Assembly (NCBI GenBank): GCA_026874595.1
Contig: CM049322.1
Location: forward strand, 30,505,340 to 30,569,339
From: Sipunculus nudus
Lineage: Eukaryota; Annelida; Sipuncula; Golfingiida; Sipunculidae
Direction of reading: 5' to 3'
DNA: 64,000 nt
Notes under the pieces: generated by a model
What the model was told of the DNA's origin: nothing
Database searches by the model: none
The model's input: the letters and a program-made list of their open reading frames with translations, nothing else
Made by a program: the position numbers and the translations under genes
Part shown: positions 12,066 through 24,052 of the stretch, piece after piece
Position numbering within the stretch: the stretch's first letter is position 1
Layout of the letters: each line of letters starts with the position of its first letter

Positions 12066-12960
12066 GACAAAAGGCCTTATTTATTTAATAAAAAGTTTCT
12101 CGGACGAAGAAATGAAAAGTGGTGGAGAGGAGGAGGGAAAATAAAAATAAATATAATTCAAAATTTTTAAAATGAAAAGCGCCATTTTTTCCATATAAAT
12201 TTTAAAAATGATGAAATGAATATATAGGAACTATATGTGTCCTTCTACAATGTCAAGTGAACTAAATTATTTTCTGTATCTGCAGGATATCCTCAATACT
12301 TCCTGGAAGGGCTGGTAAAAAATCAACCTTTCTAAAAAATCATGATTTTTCTATTTTTTTAATTAACTTTTATCAATTTGAATTAACAATTAATAAATTA
12401 ATAATTTCCACTAAATTAACATTTTTGAAAAACCAATCAGTCCACTTTCTTACTTAAACAGCTGGAAAGTTTAAAATGACCTGTACAGGAGACTGGTTGC
12501 AAAATTAGCTGTTAATTTTTAAGTATATTATCTGGTCAGTGGAAATACGAAGCTTACAACAAATAAAGGAAAATTCAGGCAAATGAAAATAGCCATGAAA
12601 TATGTAATTCAAACACAAACAGGTTCATCAGGGTCACCTAGTCAGAAAATAAGCAAAGTCCTTTTTATTTAAAATATCACTGAAATCAGCTTTAAGATAT
12701 GATCTATCTGTTGTCAATCATTGAAAAAAAAAACCCTCAGAAACACAAAATAAAAAATTAAAAAATATCTGGTAAAAATATACCCATCAGAAATTTAATC
12801 AAATATATCAAATGAGGTAAAACTTTACCCCTCAGAAATGTAAACAATTGCAAGGTGGGGAAAAATCAAGCTAATATAAAAAAATATATCAGACGTAAGT
12901 ATATATTGTTGAACATCATTTCAGAATGTTTTGCAACAAGGTTCGTACATCTGTCACTTG
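12066..12960. other. AT-rich unique sequence, nothing recognised
   Basis: Low-complexity AT-rich DNA with runs of A and T and no repeat unit shared with the rest of the window that I can see. No exon with convincing splice signals and no long open frame. It marks the left boundary of a unique island that interrupts the satellite. Confidence 0.6.
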
Positions 12961-14020
12961 ATTAACGCTTCGGAGCCCTTAATATAGCGGTATAACGTGG
13001 TAGCGGTATTTAACGCAGTATTGGCCACTCTGTAAACAACACACAGGTGCCCAGTGCTATTTTTAGCGTTTCATCGCGCGAGTATTTGATTGAGAGTTAA
13101 GATTTTATTTGCATATGACGACCTGTCAGGGCTTCAACGCGATTGGCAGAAAGAGACCCCGCCCAGCAGCCCTAGAAAGAGAGCCAATCAGAGATTCATA
13201 GTATATTACACGCATGCGCGTTAAGTTTTATTCATGTGATTTCATGGCGGGAAATTGTCCGTGTGCAACAATTCCTGTGCTCTCAAATGCCATGGTACAA
13301 GCGTACACACAACGATCGGTTATCCAAATTATCGAAAGTAGCTGATTTCATCCAGAATTTCCATAATCACAACATCGTAGTCACATGTTCGCAGCCATTT
13401 TATCGAAAAGAATAAAATAAATCGACTTTTTCCGCCTTCGGCCTAATGATTCCACGCGATGTCAAGAATGTCACAATAGTTCGATCGTGACCCTGCGTTG
13501 AGGTGGCATCCGAAACTGAGTTCGGCAGAACCATTCAAAAGCCAGACTTTTCGGACACCTTGTGGAAAATATTACAATCCCTGCTGATATAATATATTAC
13601 AGTCAGCACTTTTAATGTTTTTACGAACGTAAGCGGTCCATCATTACAAGAATAACATAAAACTGAATTCGGATAAGATTGTGATGAAACGTGAAAGTAT
13701 GAAGGAGAACATTTGAAAGGTTTGACTTGAGGGAGATCTCCGACGAAAATCTTTTTATCTCCGCAAATTCTCAGATTTTAGATGATCATGAGAAAGACAA
13801 GGGAAATGTTTCACTTACCATAGGCACGGCAAATGCGGTGACTTAAAAAATGACCGATCAACTCTGTCATGTGGGTTGCATTTTCTAGGAGGTGACTGCG
13901 AGTTTACTTTTTTAAGGGGATTTATATCACGACTCATGGACACATTTTATAACGGCGGCAAAAAAAATAACGACAGGGACACTGTTATATTTATTTTCCA
14001 AATTGTCACAACTTAGGGTC
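12961..14020. promoter_or_regulatory. unique CpG-containing island, possible promoter
   Basis: A stretch clearly richer in CG dinucleotides than its surroundings and free of the repeat families. Within 100 bp it holds a GC box (CCCCGCCC, 13157-13164), a CCAAT box in GCCAATCA (13183-13190), an NRF1-like CGCATGCGCG (13211-13220) and an E2F-like GGCGGGAAA (13246-13254). A short frame starts at the ATG at 13244 and stops after about 32 codons. No downstream gene is recognised in either direction, so the island could also be an enhancer or a relic. Confidence 0.35.
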
Positions 14021-15347
14021 GGCGGGTCTGAGAAACGAAAAATTAAATAAGTATGACCTAAGATGTAATAGTTTTAAAAGGATTCTTTCAAAACTGTGGC
14101 CTGTAGAATGCTATTTGTGAGACGCAAGAACCGGCAAGCAAGCGAATTTGAGGACAACTGGGAAACAGAGGGACACACAGACAAAGTGACTCAAGATTGA
14201 GACCAAATGAATACACCAGGTTTTTGGAAAGACCCAGAGGAAGAAAATAAGCTATAGTTTATATAAATGAGGTTTATAGTTTTGGAGATATGGCCAAAAA
14301 AATGATATGTTGTGCAAGTTTGAGTGCAACGCCCCCTAGCGGCCAAATCTGGAAAATGAAAAATCAGTTTCGAGATTTTACTGTAAGACATAAGATGTAA
14401 TAGTTTTAAAAGGATTCTTTCAAAATTGTGACCTGTAGAATGCTATATGTGAGAAGCCAGAACCGGTAAGCAGGCGAATTTGATGAAAACTGAGAAACAG
14501 ACGGACACACTGACAGAGTGACTCAAGATTGAGTCGAAATGACTACACCAGGATTTAGAAAAGAATCAGAGGAAGAAAATAAGCTATAGTTTATGTAATT
14601 GAGGCTCACAGTTTTGGAGATATGGCCAAAACATGATATGTTGGGGAGGTTTGCATACAGCGCCACCTAGCGGCTGCATTAAAAAAAATGGAAAAACAAT
14701 TTCAAGATAATAGTATAGGACTTACGATATGTCAGTTTCAAAAAGATTCTTGCAAAACTGTGTCCTCCAGGGCAAGATTACTGAAATCAGGAATTGTCTC
14801 GTTTGACGAGACTTTATACGAGATATCGCGAGACCTGTAATAAAATCTTGCAGTACTTGTTAAATGCTACCTGATGCAAAAAACTAGACCTCTCTAGCTT
14901 TAAATATGACAAAGTTAGAAAAATAAGACCCCAGATTTTCGAATATCATGACTTTCCCCAAAAATTTGTTACCATTGTTACGGCCAATTAAAAACAGCTA
15001 CACACCAGAAGAAAGGCCTTGGAATGACGATTGAAATGAGCTATGTTTGAAGAAGATACGACTAATAGTGACATAGATATGAAGAAAAAAACGTTTTCAG
15101 AATTTTTGATGACCTTGACCTTGACCTTTGACCTATATTGCCCAAAAACAATAAGCCTTCAGGACTTTTGCTTGTCTACCAGCTGTTTAAGTTTAAAGAC
15201 AATTGCTGCAAAATTGTGGCCTGTAGAGAGTACTCAGACAGACAGACAGATAGACAGACAGACAGACAAACAGACATCCGTGACTGACCAACCTGCTTGC
15301 CAAAATCGGAGATTTCCGGCAAGCAACAAACAAACATACAAACTAGA
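14021..15347 (+). repeat. higher-order satellite, unit 1
   Basis: 331-bp subunits with cores near 14331 and 14662, then the cassette: a weak inverted repeat near 14795, a decayed palindrome near 14968 (GTTACCATTGTTAC), the nuclear-receptor-like motif at 15111-15134, a (CAGA)n tract and one hairpin (about 15294-15322). Ends where the next unit's flank starts. Confidence 0.85.
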
Positions 15348-16924
15348 TGACCTGAGGTCACGCGCTTGCCGGAAATGATGTAAAGTTAGTCAGATGAACA
15401 AGCAGTGTCAAAGTGAAAGAAAATAATCCATAGTTTGTGAAGAAAGAATCAATATTAACAAAGTTCTAAAGAAAATAAGATTTTGATATATTTTGATCAC
15501 CTTGACCTTGACCTTTGACTTATTTGAATAATAAACATAGGACTTCCAGATATCATCACGATATATGACAAGTGTAATTTACAAAACGATTCCTGCAAAA
15601 TTGTGGCCAGTAGAATGCTACATGTGAGAAGCAAGAACCAGGAAGCAGGCGAAATTGAGGACAACTGACAAACAGACAAACATACTGACAAACTGACCCA
15701 AGATTGAGAACAGATGACTTAATCATGTTATGGAGAAACCTCAGAAGAAGATAATAAGCTATATTTAAAAGGATTCTTTCAAAACTGTGGCCTGTAGAAT
15801 GCTATATGTGAGACGCAAGAATCGGCAAGCAAGCGAATTTGAGGACAACTGAGAAACAGACGGACACACAGACAAAGTGACTCAAGATTGAGACCAAATG
15901 AATACACCAGGTTTTTGGAAAGGCTCAGAGGACAAAAATAAGCTATAGTTTATGTAAATGAGGTTTATAGTTTTGGAGATATGGCCAAAAAATGATATGT
16001 TGTGCAAGTTTGAGTGCACCCCCCCCCAGCGGCCAATTCTGGAAATTGAAAAATCTGTTTCGAGATATTAGTGTAAGACATAAGATGTAATAGTTTTAAA
16101 AGGATTCTTTCAAAACTGTGGCCTGTAGAATGCTATATGTGAGACGCAAGAACCGGTAAGCAGGCGAATTTGAGGACAACTGAGAAACAGACGGACACAC
16201 TGACAAAGTGACTCAATATTGAGTCGAAATGACTCCACCAGGATTTTGAAAAGACCAAGAGGAAGAAAATAAGCTATAGTTTATGTAATTGAGGCTCACA
16301 GTTTTGGAGATATGGCCAAAACATGATATGTTGGGGAGGTTTTCATAGAGCGCCACCTAGTGGCTGCATTCAAAAAATGGAAAAATTGTTTCGAGATAAT
16401 AGTGTAGGACAGTTTCAAAAAGATTCCTGCAAAACTGTGGCCTTCAGGGCAAGGTTACTGAAATCTCAAAATATCTCGTTTGACGAGATATTGTACGAGA
16501 TATCGCGAGAATTTTAATAAAATCTTGCAGTACTTGTTAAATGCTACCTGATGCAAAAAACTAGACCTCTCTAGCTTTAAAACTGACAAAGTTAGAAAAA
16601 TAAGACCCCTTATTTCAGAATATCATGATTTTTTCCCCAAAATGCGTAACCATGGTTACGGCAAATTTGAAAGAGCTACACACCAGAAGAAAGGCCTGGG
16701 AATGACGTTCAAAATGAGCTATGTTTGAAGAAGATACCACTAAAAGTTACAAAGATATGAAGAAAAAACTGTTTTGAGAAGTTTTGATGACCTTGACCTT
16801 GACCTTGGACCTATGTCGCCTAATAATAATAGGCCTCGAGGACTTTGGCTTCTCTATCAGCTGTGTAAGTTTAAAAGCAATTGCTGCAAAATTTTGGCCT
16901 GTAGAGAGTACACAGACAGACAGA
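15348..16924 (+). repeat. higher-order satellite, unit 2 (about 1577 bp)
   Basis: Starts with the anchor gatgacctgaggtcacgcg, then a gattttgatatattttgatcacc block with a second TGACC-type motif, two 331-bp subunits (cores near 16018 and 16350), the inverted repeat near 16469, the palindrome GTAACCATGGTTAC at 16646-16659 and the motif near 16789. The minisatellite is reduced to a CAGACAGACAGA tract. The first subunit carries an internal deletion near 15763. Confidence 0.85.
16350..16363 (-). promoter_or_regulatory. CTCF-like core motif
   Basis: Minus-strand CCACTAGGTGGCGC, a full match to CCASYAGRKGGCRS, in the last 331-bp subunit before the cassette. Paralogous subunits have CCGCTAGGGGGCGC or similar. 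Only the motif is seen. Confidence 0.5.
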
Positions 16925-18345
16925 CTAGATGACCAGAGGTCACGCGCTTGCCGGAAATGACACTAAGTTAGACAGATGAACGAGCAGTGTCAAAGTGAAA
17001 GAAAATAATCCATAGTTTGTGAAGAAAGAACCAATATTAACAAAGTTCTAAAGAAAATAAGATTTTGATATATTTTGATCACCTTGACCTTGACCTTTGA
17101 CTTATTTGAATAATAAACATAGGACTTCCAGATATCATCACGATATATGACAAGTGTAATTTACAAAACGATTCCTTCAAAACTGTGGCCAGTAGAATGC
17201 TACATGTGAGACGCAAGAACCAGGAAGCAGGCGAAATTGAGGACAACTGACAAACAGGCAAACATACTGACCCAAGATTGAGAACAGATGACTTAATCAT
17301 GTTATGAAGAAACCTAAGAGGAAGATAATAAGCTATAATTTATGTAAATGAGGTTAATAGTTTTGGAGATATGGCCAAAAAATGACATGATGTGCAAGTT
17401 TGAGTGCACCGCCCCCTAGCGGCCAATTCTGTAAAATGAAAAGTCGGTTTCGAGATATAAGTGTAAGACATAAGATGTAATAGTTTTAAAAGGATTCTTT
17501 CAAAACTGTGGCCTGTAGAATGCTATATGTGAGACGCAAGAACCGGCAAGCAAGCGAATTTGAGGACAACTGAGAAACAGACGGACACACAGACAAAGTG
17601 ACTCAAGATTGAGACCAAATGAATACACCAGGATTTTGGAAAGACTCAGAGGAAGAAAATAAGCTATGGTTTATGTAATTGAGGCTTATAATTTTGAAGG
17701 TATTGCCAAAACATGATATGTTGGAGAGGTTTGCACCCAGCGCCCCCTAGCGGCCGAATTCAAAAAATGAAAAATTGATTTCGAGATAATAGTGTAGGAC
17801 TTACGATATGTCAGTTTCAAAAAGATTCCTGCAAAACTGTGGCCTCCAGGGCAAGATTACTGAAATCTCGAAATATCTCGTTTGACGAGATATTGTACGA
17901 GATATCGCGAGAATTTTAATAAAATCTTGCAGTACTTGTTAAATGCTACCTGATGCAAAAAACTAGACCTCTCTAGCTTTAAAACTGACAAAGTTAGAAA
18001 AATAAGACCCCTTATTTCAGAATATCATGACTTTTTCCCAAAAATTCGTAACCATGGTTACGGCAAATTTGAGTCAGCTACACACCAGATGACTGGCCTT
18101 GGAATGACGTTAAAAATGAGCTATGTTTGAAGAAGATACGACTAATAGTGACAAAGATATGAAGAAAAAACCGTTTTGAGAAGTTTTGATGACCTTGACC
18201 TTGACCTTTGACCTGTATTGCCCAAAAACAATAGGCCCCGAGGACTTTTGCTTGTCTACCAGCTGTATAAGTCATAAGGCAATTGCCTTAAAATTATGGC
18301 CTGTAGAGAGTACACAGACAGACAGACAGACAGACAAACAAACTA
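16925..18345 (+). repeat. higher-order satellite, unit 3 (about 1421 bp)
   Basis: Same anchor and order as unit 2. Subunit cores lie near 17410 and 17738-17753 (minus strand CCGCTAGGGGGCGCTG). It has the best preserved nested inverted repeat (17865-17903), GTAACCATGGTTAC (18048-18061) and the nuclear-receptor-like motif (18191-18214). The minisatellite is only a CAGA tract with no hairpin. Confidence 0.88.
17865..17903 (+). repeat. nested inverted repeat able to form a cruciform
   Basis: ATCTCG-AA-ATATCTCG, loop TTTGA, CGAGATAT-TGTA-CGAGAT. The inner stem is 8 bp perfect and the outer stem 6 bp perfect, separated by a small internal loop. The same structure recurs with few changes near 16469, 19620, 21367, 23453, 25660 and 33240. 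Confidence 0.8.
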
Positions 18346-20092
18346 GATGACCTGAGGTCACGCGCTTGCCGGAAATGATGTAAAGTTAGTCAGATGAACG
18401 AGCAGTGTCAAAGTGAAAGAAAATAATCCATAGTTTGTGAAGAAAGAAGCAATATTAACAAAGTTCTAAAGAAAATAAGATTTTGATATATTTTGATCAC
18501 CTTGACCTTGACCTTTAACTTATTTGAATAATAAACATAGGGCTTCCAGATATCATCACGATATATGACAAGTGTAATTTACAAAACGATTCCTGCAAAA
18601 CTGTGGCCAGTAGAATGCTACATGTGAGACGCAAGAACCAGGAAGCAGGCGAAATTGAGGACAACTGACAAACAGGCAACATACTGACAAACTGACCCAA
18701 GATTGTGAACAGATGACTTAATCATGTTATGAACAAACCTCAGAGGAAGAAAATAAGCTATAGTTTATGTAAATGAGGTTTATAGTTTTGGAGATATGGC
18801 CAAAAAATTATATGTCGTGCAAGTTTGAGTGCACTGCCCCCTAGCGGCCAATTCTGGAAAATGAAAAATCAGTTTCGAGATATTAGTGTAAGACATAAGA
18901 TGTAATAGTTTTATAAGGATTCTTTCAAAACTGTGGCCTGTAGAATGCTATATGTGAGACGCAAGAACCGGCAAGCAAGCGGATTTGAGGACAACTGAGA
19001 AACAGACGGACACACAGACAAAGTGACTCAAGATTGAGACCAAATGAATACACCCGGTTTTTTGAAAGACCCAGAGGAAGAAAATAAGCTATAGTTGATG
19101 TAAATGAGGTTTATAGTTTTGGAGATATGGCCAAAAAATGATATGTTGTGCAAGTTTGACTGCACCGCCCCCTAGCGGCCAATTCTGGAAAATGAAAAAT
19201 CAGTTTCGAGATATTAGTGTAAGACATAAGATGTAAAAGTTTTAAAAGGATTCTTTCAAAACTGTGACCTGTAGAATGCTGTATGTGAGACACCAGAACC
19301 GGTAAGCAGGCGAATTTGATGAAAACTGAGAAACAGACGGACACACTGACAAAGTGACTCAAAATTGAGTCGAAATGACTACACCAGGATTCAGAAAAGA
19401 CTCAGAGGATGAAAATAAGCTATAGTTTATGTAATTGAGGCTCACAGTTTTGGAGATATCGCCAAAACATGATATGTTGGGGAGCTTTGCATACAGCGCC
19501 ACCTAGCGGCTGCATTCAAAAAATGGAAAAATAGTTTCGAGATAATAGTGTAGGACTTACGATATGTCAGTTTCATAAAGATTCCTGCAAAACGGTGACC
19601 TCCAGGGCAAGATTACTGAAATCTCGAAATATCTCGTTTGACGAGATATTGTACGAGATATCGCGAGAGTTTTAATAAAATCTTGCAGTACTTGTTAAAT
19701 GCTACCTGATGCAAAAAACTAGACCTCTCTAGCTTTAAAACTGACAAAGTTAGAAAAATAAGACCCCTTATTTCAGAATATCATGACTTTTTCCCCAAAA
19801 TGCGTAACCATGGTTACGGCAAATTTGAAAGAGCTACACACAAGAAGAAAGGCCTGGGAATGACGTTTAAAATGAGCTATGTTTGAAGAAGATACCACTA
19901 ACAGTTACAAAGATATGAAGAAAAAACCGTTTTCAGAAGTTTTGATGACCTTGACCTTGACCTTGGACCTATGTCGCCCAATAACAATAGGCCTCGAGGA
20001 CTTTTACTTGTCTATCAGCTGTGTAAGTTTAAAAGCAATTGCTGCAAAATTGTGGCCTGTAGAGAGTACACAGACAGACAAACAGACAAACT
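18346..20092 (+). repeat. higher-order satellite, unit 4 (about 1747 bp)
   Basis: One 331-bp subunit more than unit 3: cores near 18835, 19164 and 19497. Then the inverted repeat near 19620, GTAACCATGGTTAC (19804-19817), the motif near 19946 and a CAGACAGACAAAC tract. The length difference from unit 3 is about one subunit (326 bp), as expected from unequal exchange. Confidence 0.88.
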
Positions 20093-21241
20093 AGATGACC
20101 TGAGGTCACGCGCTTGCCGGAAATGATGTAAAGTTAGTCAGATGAACGAGCAGTGTCAAAGTGAAAGAAAATAATACATAGTTTGTGAAGAAAGGACCAA
20201 TATTAACAAAGTTCTAAAGATAATAAGATTTTGATATATTTTGGTCACCTTGACCTTGACCTTTGACTTATTTGAATAATAAACATAGGACTTTCAGATA
20301 TCATCACTATATATGGCAAGTGTAATTTACAAAACGATTCCTGCAAAACTGTGGCCAGTAGAATGCTACATGTGAGACGCAAGAACCAGGAAGCAGGCGA
20401 AATTGAGGACAACTGACAAACAGACAAACATACTGACAAACTGACCCAAGATTGAGAACAGATGACTTAATCATGTTATGAAGAAACCTCAGAGGAAGAT
20501 AATAAGCTGTAGTTTATGTAAATGAGGTTTATAGTTTTGGAGATATGGCCAAAAAATGATATGTTGTGCAAGTTTGAGTGCAGCGCCCCCTAGCGGCCAA
20601 TTCTGGAAAATGAAAAATCCGTTTCGAGATATTAGTGTAAGACATAAGATGTAATAGTTTTAAAAGGATTCTTTCAAAACTGTGGCCTGTAGAATGCTAT
20701 ATGTGAGACGCAAGAACCGGCAAGCAAGCGGATTTGAGGACAACTGAGAAACAGACGGACACACAGACAAAGTGACTCAAGATTGAGACCAAATGAATAC
20801 ACCAGGTTTTTTGAAAGACCCAGAGGAAGAAAATAAGCTATAGTTTATGTAAATTAGGTTTATAGTTTTGGAGATATGGCCAAAAAATGATATGTTGTGC
20901 AAGTTTGAGTGCACCGCCCCCTAGCGGCCAATTCTGGAAAATGAAAAATCCGTTTCGAGATAATAGTGTAAGACATAAGATGTAATAGTTTGAAAAGGAT
21001 TCTTTCAAAACTGTGTCCTGTAGAATGCTATATGTGAGACGCAAGAACCGGCAAGCAAGCGGATTTGAGGACAACTGAGAAACAGACGGACACACTGACA
21101 AAGTGACTCAAGATTGAGTCGAAATGACTACTCCAGGATTCAGAAAGACTCAGAGGATGAAAATAAGCTATAGTTTATGTAATTGAGGCTCACAGTTTTT
21201 GAGATATTGCCAAAACATGATATGTTGGAGAGGTTTGCACC

Positions 21242-21257
21242 CAGCGCCCCCTAGTGG
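21242..21257 (-). promoter_or_regulatory. CTCF-like core motif
   Basis: Minus-strand CCACTAGGGGGCGCTG, a full match to CCASYAGRKGGCRSY, inside a 331-bp subunit. Neighbouring subunits mostly have CCGCTAGGGGGCGG, one or two steps away. Confidence 0.5.
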
Positions 21258-21799
21258 CCGAATTAAAAAAATGAAAAATTGATTTCGAGATAATAGTGTA
21301 GGACTTACGATATGTCAGTTTCAAAAAGATTCCTGCAAAACTGTAACCTCCAGGGCAAGATTACTGAAATCTCGAAATATCTCGTTTGACGAGATATTAT
21401 AAGAGATATCGCGAGACTTTTAATAAAATCTTGCAGTACTTGTTAAATGCTACTTGATGCAAAAAACTAGACCTCTCTAGCTTTAAAAATGACAAAGTTT
21501 GAAAAATAAGACCCCAGATTTTCGAATATCATGATTTTTTCCCAAAAATTCGTAACCATGATAACGGCCAATTTGAAAGAGCTACACACCAGAAGAAAGG
21601 CCTGGGAATGACCTTTAAAATGAGCTATATTTGAAGAAGATATCCCTAAAAGTAACAAAGATATGAAGAAAAAACCGTTTTGTATACTTTTGATGACCTT
21701 GACCTTTGACCTATATTGCCCAAAAACAATAGGCCTCCAGGACTTTTGCTTTTCTACCAGCTGTATAAGTTTGAAAGCAATTGCTGGAAAATTGTGGCT

Positions 21800-21811
21800 T
21801 GTAGAGAGTAC

Positions 21812-21850
<39 letters not shown>

Positions 21851-22195
21851 AACAGACATCCGCGACTGACCAACCTGCTTGCAGAAATCGAAGATTTCCG
21901 GCAAGCAACAAACAGACAAACAGACATCCGCGACTGACCAACCTGCTTGCAGAAATCGAAGATTTCCGGCAAGCAACAAACAGACAAACAGACATCCGCG
22001 ACTGACCAACCTGCTTGCAGAAATCGAAGATTTCCGGCAAGCAACAAACAAACAGACAAACAGACATCCGCGACTGACCAACCTGCTTGCAGAAATCGGA
22101 GATTTCCGGCAAGCAACAAACAGACAAACAGACATCCGCGACTGACCAACCTGCTTGCAGAAATCGAAGATTTCCGGCAAGCAACAAACATACTG
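21800..22195 (+). repeat. hairpin minisatellite, five units of 68 bp
   Basis: After a (CAGA)n tract, five units start their left arm at 21877, 21945, 22013, 22085 and 22153 (spacings 68, 68, 72, 68). Each has GCTTGCAGAAATC..GATTTCCGGCAAGC separated by GAA or GGA. The units are almost identical, so the array is young or homogenised. The long open frames here on both strands (up to 244 codons on the minus strand) are repeat translations: 68 is not a multiple of 3, so the frames rotate. Confidence 0.92.
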
Positions 22196-23879
22196 ACCCA
22201 AGATTGAGAACAGATGACTTAATCATGTTATGAAGAAACCTAAGAGGAAGATAATAAGCTATAATTTATGTAAATGAGGTTAATAGTTTTGGAGATATGG
22301 CCAAAAAATGATATGTTGTGCAAGTTTGAGTGCACCGCCCCCTAGCGGCCAATTCTGGAAAATGAAAAATAGGTTTCGAGATATTAGTGTAAGACATAAG
22401 ATGTAATAGTTTTAAAAGGATTCTTTCAAAACTGTGGCCTGTAGAATGCTATATGTGAGACGCAAGAACCGGCAAGCAAGCGAATTTGAGGACAACTGAG
22501 AAACAGACGGACACACAGACAAAGTGACTCAAGATTGAGACCAAATGAATACACCAGTTTTTTGGAAAGACCCAGAGGAAGAAAATAAGCTATAGTTTAT
22601 GTAAATGATGTTTATAGTATTGGAGATATGGCCAAAAAATGATATGTTGTGCAAGTTTGAGTGCACCGCCCCCTAGCGGCCAATTCTGGAAAATGAAAAA
22701 TCCGTTTCGAGATATTAGTGTAAGACATAAGATGTAATAGTTTTAAAAGGATTCTTTCAAAACTGAGGCCTGTAGAATGCTATATGTGAGACGCAAGAAC
22801 CGGCAAGCAAGCGAATTTGAGGACAACTGAGAAACAGACGGACACACAGACAAAGTGACTCAAGATTGAGACCAAATGAATACACCAGGTTTTTGGAAAG
22901 ACCCAGAGGAAGAAAATAAGCTATAGTTTATGTAAATGATGTTTATAGTTTTGGAGATATGGCCAAAAAATGATACGTTGTGCAAGTTTGAGTGCACCGC
23001 CCCCTAGCGGCCAATTCTGCAAAATGAAAAATCGGTTTCGAGCTATTCGTGTAAGACATAAGATGTAATAGTTTTAAAAAGATTCTTTTCAAAACTGTGT
23101 CCTGTAGAATGCTATATGTGAGACGCAAGAACCGGCAAGCAAGCGGATTTGAGGACAACTGAGAAACAGACGGACACACAGACAAAGTGACACAAGATTG
23201 AGACCAGATGACTAAACGAGTTCATGAAGAAGACTTAGAGGGAAAAAATACACTATAGTTTTTGTAATTGAGGCTTATAATTTTGGAGATATTGCCAAAA
23301 CATGATATGTTGGAGAGGTTTGCACCCAGCGCCCCCTAGCGGCCGAATTCAAAAAATGAAAAATTGATTTCGAGATAATAGTGTAGGACTTAAGATATGC
23401 CAGTTTCAAAAAGATTCCTGCAAAACTGTGGCCTCCAGGGCAAGATTACTGAAATCTCGAAATATCTCGTTTGACGAGATATTATAAGAGATATTGCGAG
23501 ACTCTTAATAGAATCTTGTAGTACTAGGTGAATGCTACCTGAAGCAAAAAACTAGACCTCTGTAGCTTTAAAACTGACAAATTTAGAAAAATATCAGCAC
23601 TTTTCCCCAAAAATGCGTTACCATGGTTACCGCAAATTTAGTCAGCTACACACCAGAAAACAGGCCTTGGAATGACGATTAAAATGAGCTACTGTTGAAG
23701 TAGATACGACCAACATTAACACAGATATGAACAAAAAACCGTTTTGTATACTTTTGATGACCTTGACCTTGACATTTGACCTATAATGCCCAAAAACAAT
23801 AGGCCTCCAGGACTTTTGCTTGTCTACCAGCTGTATAAGTTTGAAAGCAATTGCTGGAAAATTGTGGCCTGTAGAGAGT

Positions 23880-24052
23880 ACACAGACAGACAGACAAACA
23901 AACAAACAAACAGACAAACAGACATCCGCGACTGACCAACCTGCTTGCAGAAATCGAAGATTTACGGCAAGCAACAAACAGACAAACAGACATCCGCGAC
24001 TGACCAACCTGCTTGCAGAAATCGAAGATTTCCGGCAAGCAACAAACAAACT
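23880..24052 (+). repeat. hairpin minisatellite, two units
   Basis: Two 68-bp units with left arms at about 23942 and 24010, after a CAGACAAACAAACAAA tract. One right arm has TTTACGG in place of TTTCCGG, which breaks one base pair. A half hairpin ends the unit just after 24060. Confidence 0.88.

Larger units (their letters stand above)
20093..24052 (+). repeat. higher-order satellite, fused units 5 and 6
   Basis: The first part (20093-21830) has subunit cores near 20583, 20915 and 21242, then the cassette with a decayed palindrome (about 21551). A hairpin array follows. At about 22190 the array joins directly to acatactgacccaag, skipping the usual anchor and flank. The second part has cores near 22336, 22667, 22998 and 23330, the inverted repeat near 23453, GTTACCATGGTTAC (23617-23630), the motif near 23759 and two hairpins. 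Confidence 0.87.

Noticed and set aside
21467-22201. 244-codon minus-strand open frame, and overlapping long frames in the same stretch
   Set aside because: The frame follows a 68-bp repeat whose period is not a multiple of 3, and all frames on both strands stay open. This is repeat translation, not a gene.
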